Positions 1-5,510 of a stretch of DNA of 7,552 nt are shown piece after piece. Under the pieces are notes generated by a model that was given only the letters and a program-made list of their open reading frames with translations, had not been told where the DNA came from and ran no database searches. How positions within the stretch are numbered: position 1 is the first letter of the stretch; each line of letters opens with the position of its first letter. Location: contig JBHIBR010000083.1 of the NCBI GenBank assembly GCA_046759145.1, positions 1 through 7,552 on the forward strand, given 5' to 3'. A program made the position numbers and the translations under genes. Source of the DNA: JBHIBR01 sp046759145 [NCBI: Nitrospinota bacterium] (GTDB lineage Bacteria; UBA8248).

Positions 1-7
1 ATTGTGA

Positions 8-19
8 AAATCCGGATTT
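8..19. repeat. 12-bp perfect palindrome AAATCCGGATTT
   Basis: The sequence AAATCCGGATTT reads the same on both strands. It has no loop, so it would act as a double-stranded protein-binding site rather than a hairpin, if it acts at all. A 12-bp palindrome can arise by chance, and no regulator is encoded next to it. Confidence 0.3.
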
Positions 20-128
20 GCATGGCCTTCCAAGGCACTCATGGAGCCGACCCTTAAGCATCCGCTGGGTTCACGGCCCGGGACGATGGCCATTTCTTGG
101 TTCCGCCCCAGGGCCTTTTGCGATAGAG

Positions 129-147
129 TTGACCCATCAAGGGTTAA
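129..147 (+). repeat. Inverted repeat/hairpin upstream of gene pair
   Basis: TTGACCC, a 5-nt loop ATCAA, then GGGTTAA form a 7-bp stem with one G-T wobble. The left arm includes a TTGACC sequence resembling a -35 box. The element lies 35 nt upstream of the ATG at 183, so it could be an operator or a 5'-UTR hairpin for the two-gene cassette. There is no T-tract to suggest a terminator. Confidence 0.3.
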
Positions 148-182
148 CCGGCGGCGCGCTTTCATAGACGGGAAATTGGATT

Positions 183-677
183 ATGTTCGGATGGGGGAAG
201 AAAAGGTTGCTAGCGGAGATGGAGGGAAGGGCGAACATTGCTCAGATGATTGTATTTGCATGGCTGACAGAAAATATGGAACTTGAAGGAGTAGATACAG
301 AAGATGAGCGCCAGATGCAGCCTATGTGGGCAGCTGCAATGGCTAACTATTTATTCGGAAGAGCACCCGAGGAACGACACAAACAGATTCTCGATTTGAA
401 TATTGTAGAAGAAATGGCCCACAGGTGGTTAAGGTTGGATGACAGATTTAGGAAATTAATTGTCCAAACTTTACGTGTACGAAATACAATCTACTACGCC
501 AGGAGTGGCAAATCTCCTTTTCCTATTCATGGAGAGAAAATTCTTGCAGAATTCGGGCGTCAATATCAGGACGCTCCATATCCAGCGGATTATGAAGTCG
601 TGGTATACAAACATCTTGACCTTCTCAGTCCAGAGTTACGACAGAAAGTTCACCATTGGATAGAAACGGGAAGTTGA
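183..677 (+). CDS. Hypothetical protein, first gene of two-gene cassette
   Basis: This is a 164-residue protein of no family that I recognise. It has no signal peptide and no long hydrophobic segment, so it is probably cytosolic. It appears largely alpha-helical, with charged and amphipathic stretches at about residues 10-30, 62-100 and 147-162. Aromatic residues and histidines cluster toward the C-terminus (H116, Y128, Y133, H144, HH157-158). The ATG at 183 is chosen because GGGA at 170-173 lies 9 nt upstream. The in-frame ATG at codon 13 is less well placed. The gene is clearly A+T richer than the genes from 1463 onward, which suggests acquisition from another source. Its stop shares one base with the start of the next gene, so the two are probably co-translated and functionally linked. 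No function can be assigned. Confidence 0.75.
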   Translation: MFGWGKKRLLAEMEGRANIAQMIVFAWLTENMELEGVDTEDERQMQPMWAAAMANYLFGRAPEERHKQILDLNIVEEMAHRWLRLDDRFRKLIVQTLRVRNTIYYARSGKSPFPIHGEKILAEFGRQYQDAPYPADYEVVVYKHLDLLSPELRQKVHHWIETGS

Positions 678-1234
678 TGAGTCCAGAACGAACGACTAGC
701 TTGCCTTCCACGCAACGGGTTGAATTAGTCTACATTGTCGGTACGAGTCATAAATTTCAAATCCCGGATGGACAAGCTTGTTCACACGATGTCGATGCTT
801 TTAGGCAGTTCATTGACGCGACGTGCAAACGGCTTTCCGTTGCTGTCCTAGCTGAAGAGTGTAGCAAGGAGGCTCTTCAAGAAAAGGGGTGCAGCGAGTC
901 TACCTGCCAACAAGTCGCTCGCTCACTGTCGTTGCGCCACGAGTTTTGTGACCCCGATAGGATGGTCCGCAAAGAAAAAGGAATTCGCCAGGAATCGGAA
1001 GTTGACCCTCTCAATTGCCTGACGAAGGAGGAACGACGCAAAGCAATCCGCAATGAGCACGCGAAGCGTGAGAAAATTTGGCTGGACAAGCTTCGTCATT
1101 TGAATATCTGGCCGGTTCTATTCGTCTGCGGTGCCGAGCACGTCAATCCATTTTGTGAACTTCTGAAAAAAGAGAGGCTGACGCCCAAAGTCGTTTGTGG
1201 CGACTGGTCACCGAAAGGAACTGACCCGTGGTAG
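677..1234 (+). CDS. Hypothetical protein with GTSH and CGAEH motifs
   Basis: This is a 185-residue protein starting at the ATG overlapping the previous stop (TGATG), with GGGAAG just upstream as ribosome site. An in-frame ATG at 656 is possible but would overlap the upstream gene further. Visible features are a beta-strand-like VELVYIV followed by G22-T-S-H25, a second hydrophobic strand with acidic pair E60-E61, H88 and a CDPD motif at 91-94. A basic linker follows, then R131-E-K-I-W135, and a third strand PVLFVCGAEH with H155, then a final VVCGDW. This order (GxxH near the N-terminus, acidic pair, RE..W, then CG..H) distantly recalls TraB/TIKI-type putative metal-dependent proteins. That resemblance is my inference and not a firm family call. 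There is no signal peptide. It is cysteine-rich (eight). Base composition is A+T richer than the right-hand genes. Confidence 0.75.
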   Translation: MSPERTTSLPSTQRVELVYIVGTSHKFQIPDGQACSHDVDAFRQFIDATCKRLSVAVLAEECSKEALQEKGCSESTCQQVARSLSLRHEFCDPDRMVRKEKGIRQESEVDPLNCLTKEERRKAIRNEHAKREKIWLDKLRHLNIWPVLFVCGAEHVNPFCELLKKERLTPKVVCGDWSPKGTDPW

Positions 1235-1322
1235 GGCGCGCCCCCTCGGGCCGGGCGGATGCCCTGGGGATGCGCATGAGGCGGGACGGGTGCTGCGGGG
1301 AAGCCTCCTAAAGGCAAAGCTC

Positions 1323-1409
1323 GTGAAAGCCAAGGACGCCATTGCATTCTTGTACACGTAGACCACCGAGTACTATTGCGAGGAATGCGCGCACAAGTGT
1401 CTCGAGTAA
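1323..1409 (+). pseudogene. Possible remnant of small Cys-rich protein
   Basis: Reading from a GTG at 1323 gives a short peptide-like sequence, interrupted by TAG at 1359-1361. It then continues in the same frame as TTEYYCEECAHKCLE to a TAA at 1407-1409. The CxxC...HxxC spacing looks like a zinc-knuckle and the codons look coding. This could be the decayed tail of a small zinc-ribbon protein. The piece is under 30 codons, has a stop inside and may be chance. Confidence 0.15.
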
Positions 1410-1430
1410 GGCTCTCGGCGACCCGATTCG

Positions 1431-1450
1431 GTTTAACGTGAGCGTTAAGC
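1431..1450 (+). repeat. Small hairpin between convergent operons
   Basis: GTTTAACG and CGTTAAGC pair as an 8-bp stem with one G-U wobble around the tetraloop TGAG. It lies 13 nt beyond the end of the DppC-type gene and could serve as a weak transcript end or RNA-stability element. No U-run follows on either strand, so a classical terminator is not supported. Confidence 0.3.
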
Positions 1451-1462
1451 AGAGAAGCACCC

Positions 1463-2272
1463 TCACCTCCTCCCCGCCGGGTCCAGCAGGTCGCGCAGGC
1501 CGTCTCCCAGGAAGTTGAAGCCCAGCACCGCCAGCATGATGGCGAGGCCGGGGAAGAGCGTGAGGTGGGGCGCCACCAGGAGGAAATCCTTCCCCTCGCT
1601 CAGCATGGCCCCCCAGCTCGGGGTGGGCGGCTGGACCCCCAGGCCCAGGAAGGAGAGGCCCGCCTCGGCCAGGATGACCGCGGCGAGGCCGAAGGTGGCC
1701 TGCACAAGCACCGGGCCGAAGGCGTTGGGCAGGAGGTGGCGGGCCACCGTGCGGGCCGGTCCCGCCCCCGCCGCCTGCGCCGCCGCCACAAACTCCCGCC
1801 CCTTGAGCGTCAGTATCTGGCCCCGCACCAGGCGCGCGTAGCCCACCCAGCCCATCAGGCAAAGGGCCAGCACCACGTTGCCCACCCCGGGCCCCAGCAC
1901 CGCCATCAGGGCGATGGCGAGAAGGATTCCCGGGAAGGCCAGGAGGATGTCGGTGAGGCGCATGAGGAGCTCGTCCGTCCACCCCCCCGCGTAGCCCGCA
2001 AGGGCCCCCACCGCCACCCCGATGAGCGAAGAGACGAGAACCACCGTCAGGCTCACCCCCAGGCTCACCCCGGCCCCGTAAAGCACCCGGCTCAGGATGT
2101 CCCGCCCCAGCTTGTCCTGGCCCAAGGGATGAGGGCGGGTGGGGCCCGCAAGCCCTCCGGCCAGGTCCTGGGAGAGCGGGTCCCCGGGCGCGAGCCAGGG
2201 GGCGCCGCCCGCGGCCAGGGCGAGCAGGGAGAGGACCAGCAGGCCGAAGAGGAGGGATCGGGGGACTTTCAC
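1463..2272 (-). CDS. dppC: Peptide-type ABC transporter permease, DppC/OppC family
   Basis: This is a 269-residue inner-membrane permease of the binding-protein-dependent (BPD_transp_1) superfamily. It pairs with the upstream DppB-type protein to form the channel of a di/oligopeptide- or nickel-type importer. The N-terminal membrane segment (about 5-28) is followed by the HPLGQDKLGRDILSR motif at 48-62, typical of DppC proteins. Further membrane segments lie near 70-95, 108-127, 131-148, 187-203 and 235-255. The cytoplasmic EAA loop that docks on the ATPase spans about 160-182 (EFVAAAQAAG ... LLPN). The late SFLGLGVQPPTPSWG motif (207-221) is also characteristic. The start is GTG at 2272, overlapping the previous stop as GTGA, which indicates translational coupling. 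A much longer frame continues upstream but is only the shadow of the dppB and binding-protein genes. The N-terminus is short for the family, without the long cytoplasmic lead of many OppC proteins. The substrate cannot be told from sequence. Confidence 0.93.
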   Translation of the reverse strand: MKVPRSLLFGLLVLSLLALAAGGAPWLAPGDPLSQDLAGGLAGPTRPHPLGQDKLGRDILSRVLYGAGVSLGVSLTVVLVSSLIGVAVGALAGYAGGWTDELLMRLTDILLAFPGILLAIALMAVLGPGVGNVVLALCLMGWVGYARLVRGQILTLKGREFVAAAQAAGAGPARTVARHLLPNAFGPVLVQATFGLAAVILAEAGLSFLGLGVQPPTPSWGAMLSEGKDFLLVAPHLTLFPGLAIMLAVLGFNFLGDGLRDLLDPAGRR

Positions 2273-3201
2273 GGCTCGCCGTGGCGGATGCGGGGGTCGA
2301 GGAGGCCGTAGAGGAGGTCGGTCACGAAATTGGCTCCCACGTAGGCGAAGGCGATGAGCAGCACGCAGCCCTGGACCAGGGGGTAGTCCCGGGCGGCGAT
2401 GGCCTGGATGGTGAGCCGGCCCACCCCCGGCCAGGCGAAGATGGTCTCGGTGATGATGGCCCCCGAGAGCAGCGCCCCCGTCTGGAGGCCGAGGATGGTG
2501 AGGATGGGGATGCAAGCGTTCCGGAGACCGTGCAAGAAAACCACCCGCCTCTCCGAGAGGCCCTTGGCCCGGGCGGCGGCGATGAACTCCCGGGGGAGCA
2601 CCTCGAGGAGCGAGGCGCGGGTCATCCGGGCCAGGATGGCCGCCATGCCCGCCCCCAGGGTGAGGGCGGGGAGCACCAGGTGTGAGGAGAGGAGGCCCCC
2701 CCGGCCCGAGACGGGGAGCCAGCCCAGGCCGATGGAGAAGAGCAAGATGAGGAGGGGCCCAAGCCAGAACGTCGGCATGCTCACCCCGAGGAGAGCTGCC
2801 AGGAGGCTCCCCTGGTCCACCCAGCTGCCAGGCCTCCGGGCGGCCGCCACGCCCAGGGGCAGGGATATTGCGAGGGCGATGAGGAGGGAAGCGAGTGCCA
2901 GCTCGGCTGTGGCGGGAAGCCGCTCGAGCAGCACCCGCGAGACCGGCCGGCCGAAGTAGAGCGAGCGCCCCAGCTCGCCCCGGGCGAGACCTCCCAGGAA
3001 GGCGAGATACTGGAGCGCCACCGGCCGGTCGAGGCCCAGTGCCCGGCGCAGCTCCTCCCGCTGGGCGGGCCGGGCGGTCTCGCCCAGCATGAGGTCCACC
3101 GGGTCGCCGGGGATGAGGTGGGTGGTCAGGAAGACCGTCGTCGAGACCCCCCAGAGGACGGGCAGCAGGAGCAGCGCCCGGCGCAGGAGGAACCGTCGCA
3201 C
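2269..3201 (-). CDS. dppB: Peptide-type ABC transporter permease, DppB/OppB family
   Basis: This is a 310-residue inner-membrane permease, usual length for DppB. The first membrane segment (about 9-28) is followed by HLIPGDPVDLMLG (28-40), the periplasmic signature of the family, and by the R/Y-rich GLDRPVALQYLAFL stretch (56-69). Other membrane segments lie near 101-121, 134-158, 175-193, 233-252 and 278-300. The EAA loop is at 205-232 (EFIAAARAKGLSERRVV, then N-A-C-I-P), with the conserved glycine at 214. The C-terminal YVGANFVTDLLYGLLDPRI is typical. The start is GTG at 3201, supported by GGGAGG at 3211-3216 with 9-nt spacing and by the 5-nt gap from the binding-protein stop. The 3' end overlaps the dppC-type start by 4 nt, so the three genes are one operon. 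Peptide versus nickel or glutathione specificity cannot be decided. Confidence 0.95.
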   Translation of the reverse strand: MRRFLLRRALLLLPVLWGVSTTVFLTTHLIPGDPVDLMLGETARPAQREELRRALGLDRPVALQYLAFLGGLARGELGRSLYFGRPVSRVLLERLPATAELALASLLIALAISLPLGVAAARRPGSWVDQGSLLAALLGVSMPTFWLGPLLILLFSIGLGWLPVSGRGGLLSSHLVLPALTLGAGMAAILARMTRASLLEVLPREFIAAARAKGLSERRVVFLHGLRNACIPILTILGLQTGALLSGAIITETIFAWPGVGRLTIQAIAARDYPLVQGCVLLIAFAYVGANFVTDLLYGLLDPRIRHGEP

Positions 3202-3206
3202 CCCCG

Positions 3207-4817
3207 TCAGCCTCCCGCCCCCGCCCGGGGTCCCCAGGCGGCAGGCCGCCTGGGGTTCCCCGCCCGACCGGACGCCCCCTCGAAGCGCGCCCCCTTGAGG
3301 GAGATGAGGTCCTCATCCGGGTAGAGGATAAAGCCCACGAGCCTGCGGTCCATGGCGGCCACGTTCGTGCTGTGCCAGAGATGGATGTAGGGGAGGTCGT
3401 GGGCGAGAATCCGTTGCACCTCGCCGTAGATGCGCCGCCGCTCAAGGCGCGAGAGGGTGCGGCGGCCCTCATCCAGGAGGCGGTCCACCAGGGGGTTTCG
3501 GTATCGGTTCCGGTTGGCCCCCTCGGGCGGCACGCTGCGGCTGTGGAAGATGTAGCGGTAGATGTCCGGGTCGCGGATGCCCACCCAGGTGAGGCTGTAG
3601 AGCTGGAAGTTTCCCCTCCGGATGTCCCCGAAGAAGGTCCCCCACTCGTAGGAGCGGATGCGAAGCTCCACTCCCACCTGCCGGAGCTGCTCGGCGAACA
3701 CACTCGCGATGCGCCGCCGGAGCTCATCCTGGGAGGTTTTGAAGAGGAGGCGGAAGCGGGGCCGGGGCCCGGGCCCGTCCGGGTCGGGGTAGCCCGCCTC
3801 CTCCAGGAGCCTGCGGGCGCGGGCCGGGTCGTGGGGGTAGCGGGGGAGGCCCTCGGCGTGGGCCCAGTGGCCCTCGGGGAGGAGGCTGTCGGCCGGCCGG
3901 CCGAGGCCCTTAAGGATGTGGCGGATGATGGGTGCGCGGTCGATGGCGTGGGCGATGGCCTGCCGCACTTTCCTGTGGCCCAGGATGGGGTCTTCGAGGT
4001 TGAAGCCGATGTAGCTGAAGTTGGTGCCCTCCGCGCGCTGGACCCTGAGGCGGGGGTTGGCGAGGAGGCGGGGCAGAAGGTCAGGGGTGAAGCTGTTCTG
4101 GAGCAGGTGGACCCCGCCGCTTTCCAGCTCTAGGACGCGGACAGTGGCGTCTGGGACCACGCGGAAGATGAGGCGTTCGATGGGGGGCTTCCCCTCGACG
4201 TAGTCGGAGTTCGCGGCCAGGACCACCCTCTCGCCCGCCTCGAAGCGGACGAAGCGGAAGGGGCCGCTCCCCACCGGCCGCTCCCCGAAGGCGCGGCCCG
4301 CGGGCTCCGCCAGATGGCGGGGCACGATGTCGGCCTGGAGGGCCTCGAGGAAGGGGGCCGAGGGCTCTCGCAGGCGGAAGACGACCGTCCGGGGGCCGGG
4401 CGCCTCCACCCGTTCGAGCTCCCGGTAGCTGCCCGCTTTGGGGGAGCCCAGCTGGGGGTCCCGGAGGGAGTCGAAGGTGAACTTCACGTCTTTCGCGGTG
4501 AGGGGAGCTCCGTCGTGGAAGCGCACCCCGGCCCGCAGGCGGAAGAGATAGGTGAGGGGGTCGGGCTGGCGCCACTCATCGGCGAGCTCGGGCTCGACCT
4601 CTCCCCGGGCGTTTCGGCGCAGGAGTCGGTTGAAGATGAGGCGCACGATGTGGCTGCTCACAGCGTCAAGGGCGAAGCGGGGGTCGAGGCTCGTGGGGTT
4701 GCTCTCCACCGCCATCACCACCGCCCTCTCGCGGACGGGGCTCCCTCCGCCGCAGCCCCCGGCGAGGGGGGCGAGGAGGATGAGGAGGGCGGAGAGGAGA
4801 ATCAGGGGGAGGCCCAT
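3207..4817 (-). CDS. ABC transporter substrate-binding lipoprotein, SBP family 5
   Basis: This is a 536-residue extracytoplasmic solute-binding protein (SBP_bac_5, DppA/OppA-like) that would capture peptides or similar ligands and deliver them to the two downstream permeases. Residues 1-21 form a lipoprotein signal peptide (hydrophobic 4-18), and Cys22 in LAGGC is the likely lipidation site. Family landmarks are NPTSLDPRFALD at 40-51 and LADEW at 78-82. Then come the FRLRAGVRFHDGAPLTAKDVKFT block (92-114), the GSGPFRFVRF stretch (183-192) and FNLEDPILGHRKVRQAIAHAIDR (272-294). A basic Pro/Gly-rich tail of about 25 residues after the last domain looks dispensable. The ATG at 4817 is supported by an in-frame TGA at 4839-4841. 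The nearest purine-rich site (GAGGGAG, 4834-4840) is 16 nt away, which is long, so initiation may be weak. It is the first gene of the minus-strand operon and divergent from the selenoprotein gene. No ATPase gene is in the window. Confidence 0.95.
   Translation of the reverse strand: MGLPLILLSALLILLAPLAGGCGGGSPVRERAVVMAVESNPTSLDPRFALDAVSSHIVRLIFNRLLRRNARGEVEPELADEWRQPDPLTYLFRLRAGVRFHDGAPLTAKDVKFTFDSLRDPQLGSPKAGSYRELERVEAPGPRTVVFRLREPSAPFLEALQADIVPRHLAEPAGRAFGERPVGSGPFRFVRFEAGERVVLAANSDYVEGKPPIERLIFRVVPDATVRVLELESGGVHLLQNSFTPDLLPRLLANPRLRVQRAEGTNFSYIGFNLEDPILGHRKVRQAIAHAIDRAPIIRHILKGLGRPADSLLPEGHWAHAEGLPRYPHDPARARRLLEEAGYPDPDGPGPRPRFRLLFKTSQDELRRRIASVFAEQLRQVGVELRIRSYEWGTFFGDIRRGNFQLYSLTWVGIRDPDIYRYIFHSRSVPPEGANRNRYRNPLVDRLLDEGRRTLSRLERRRIYGEVQRILAHDLPYIHLWHSTNVAAMDRRLVGFILYPDEDLISLKGARFEGASGRAGNPRRPAAWGPRAGAGG
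3211..3216 (-). promoter_or_regulatory. Ribosome binding site deciding a GTG start
   Basis: On the minus strand this reads GGGAGG, 9 nt before the GTG at 3201. It lies within the last codons of the binding-protein gene and supports the non-ATG start of the DppB-type permease. Confidence 0.7.
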
Positions 4818-4953
4818 GGCCCGGGGCTCTGCGCTCCCTCAGGGCGGCGGGGAACTGAGAATGCTCCTTTACAAGGTCGGGCGGTTTTTGTTATACCTCA
4901 TCATGATCCGTCCGCCCCTTTCTCGCAACTGGCATCGGGAGGCTGAGCGGGTC
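4818..4953. other. Divergent intergenic control region
   Basis: These 136 bases separate the importer operon (minus) from the selenoprotein operon (plus) and must hold both promoters. Around 4868-4897 the DNA is locally A+T richer than its surroundings. The minus strand shows TATAAC (4895-4890), a good -10 look-alike, but no fitting -35. It overlaps the plus-strand -10 candidate, so the two promoters may compete. ATCATGAT at 4900-4907 is a short palindrome. Confidence 0.45.
4868..4897 (+). promoter_or_regulatory. Candidate sigma70-type promoter for selenoprotein operon
   Basis: TTTACA at 4868-4873 matches five of six -35 consensus bases. TATACC at 4892-4897 matches four of six -10 bases, and the spacer is 18 nt. 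Transcription would begin near 4904, leaving about 50 nt of leader before the ATG at 4954. The match is moderate and unproven. Confidence 0.4.
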
Positions 4954-5478
4954 ATGCGAGTTCTTGGCCGGGCGTTCCTCCTCTCTTTGGTTGCCTTCTC
5001 TCTCCTCGTACTGCCGGGCGCGGTCCGGGGGCAGAAGTTCCCCCCATCGGTGGGCGAGCCCGCCCCTGACTTCGACCTCCAGGGCTTTCGCCTAGCTGGG
5101 CTCAAGGGGAAGTGGCACGTTGTGCTCGTTTTCTACCGGGGGTTCTTCTGAGCGATCTGCCAGCGGCAGCTGGTCCAGCTGCAGGGGGCTTTGAAGGACT
5201 TCGAGAAGGCGGGGGCGAAGGTGGTGGCCATCAGCTCCGATGACGCCCTCACCGTGCACCGCACCTCGCGCGAGCTCTCGATCTCCTTCCCCCTCCTCTC
5301 CGACCCCGAGCGGAAGCTCATCCGCACCTACGGCGTGCTCCACCCGCGGGAGGGGATCGCCAGGCCCGCCACCTTCATCGTGGACAAGCGGGGCATCGTC
5401 CGCTACCGCTATGTGGGCAAGAACTTCGCCGACCGCCCGCCGGTGGCCCGGGTGCTCCGCGCCGTCCAGTGGCTCTGA
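4954..5478 (+). CDS. Exported peroxiredoxin-like selenoprotein (UGA = Sec66)
   Basis: This is a 174-residue AhpC/TSA (peroxiredoxin-like, thioredoxin-fold) protein that probably reduces peroxides or disulfides outside the cytoplasm. Residues 1-26 form a signal peptide (R2, R6, hydrophobic 8-20, likely cut after VRG26). GEPAPDFDLQGFRL (34-47) is the family's N-terminal motif. The redox site follows VLVFYRGFF: codon 66 is TGA (5149-5151), then A-I-C69, QRQL. Relatives carry cysteine at the TGA position, as in FYRG-W-C-P-x-C. Downstream the same frame continues with KVVAISSDD (89-97) and the cis-proline region RPATFIVDKRG (137-147). The protein is complete only if TGA is read, and a SECIS-like hairpin follows directly. 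I infer selenocysteine, giving a UxxC motif. The ATG at 4954 is chosen for the signal peptide and GGGAGG at 4937-4942, 11 nt away. Earlier in-frame ATGs lack both. A conventional reading would give a truncated 65-residue product plus a 95-residue orphan. An alternative is a nonsense mutation or sequencing error of a TGC codon. Confidence 0.85.
5152..5189 (+). promoter_or_regulatory. Bacterial SECIS-like element after the UGA
   Basis: Immediately after the in-frame UGA, GCAGCUG (5166-5172) and CAGCUGC (5176-5182) form a perfect 7-bp stem with loop GUC. Opening the closing pair gives a GGUCC loop. The GGUC apex starts 21 nt into the sequence after UGA; in the E. coli fdhF SECIS the same GGUC starts about 19 nt after UGA and is the SelB contact. 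A lower GCC/GGC pairing (5159-5161 with 5187-5189) may extend the stem across an internal loop. It would recruit SelB with Sec-tRNA while the sequence is also translated (QRQLVQLQGA). The palindromic CAGCTG repeats could pair by chance, but position and apex fit well. Confidence 0.72.
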
Positions 5479-5498
5479 GGGGCGGAGGCGAGCGGGCT

Positions 5499-5502
5499 GA
5501 GG
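5499..5502 (+). promoter_or_regulatory. Ribosome binding site supporting GTG start at 5511
   Basis: GAGG lies 8 nt before the GTG at 5511. It supports that start over an in-frame GTG at 5469, which overlaps the preceding gene's stop and lacks a better site. Confidence 0.5.
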
Positions 5503-5510
5503 CAACGGCG

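Larger units (their letters stand above)
1..182. other. Leader region without a recognisable gene
   Basis: I see no supportable gene here. One frame is open from the left edge to a TAA at 55-57 and another from the edge to a TAG at 165-167. Either could be the tail of a gene starting outside the window, but neither has recognisable protein character. The stretch holds several small inverted repeats: 8-19, GCCTT-CC-AAGGC at 25-36, and 129-147. These may mark the control region of the downstream gene pair. I found no convincing -35/-10 pair: TTGACC at 129-134 has no -10 element at the right distance. Confidence 0.4.
1235..1462. other. Convergent intergenic region at composition boundary
   Basis: This gene-free stretch separates the A+T-richer cassette (plus strand) from the GC-rich importer operon (minus strand); both transcription units end here. 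It opens with a GC-rich palindrome (GGGCGCGCCC, 1234-1243) just after the cassette stop. It also holds a possible gene remnant and a small hairpin, listed separately. I see no strong intrinsic terminator with a T-run for either operon. Confidence 0.5.

Noticed and set aside
41-286. 81-residue plus-strand frame before the first gene
   Set aside because: It overlaps the better supported gene at 183, has no clear ribosome site and no protein-like character.
1359-1361. TAG as pyrrolysine codon in a short Cys-rich frame
   Set aside because: The frame is too short, has no known Pyl-protein context, and no pyl genes are visible. A decayed remnant or chance is simpler.
2273-3727. Upstream part of a 754-residue minus-strand frame joined to the DppC-type gene
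   Set aside because: Its translation is Pro/Gly/Arg/Ser-rich low-complexity and lies in another frame of dppB and the binding-protein gene. It is a GC-rich shadow, and only the last 269 codons are real.
3372-4133. Long plus-strand frame antisense to the binding-protein gene
   Set aside because: It is open only because of strong third-position GC bias. It has no domain character and is opposite a clear SBP family gene.
4954-5151. Truncated peroxiredoxin pseudogene ended by TGA
   Set aside because: The frame, codon use and family motifs continue unchanged for over 100 codons after the TGA. The TGA occupies a redox-Cys position, and a SECIS-like hairpin follows. A decayed gene would be expected to show further damage.
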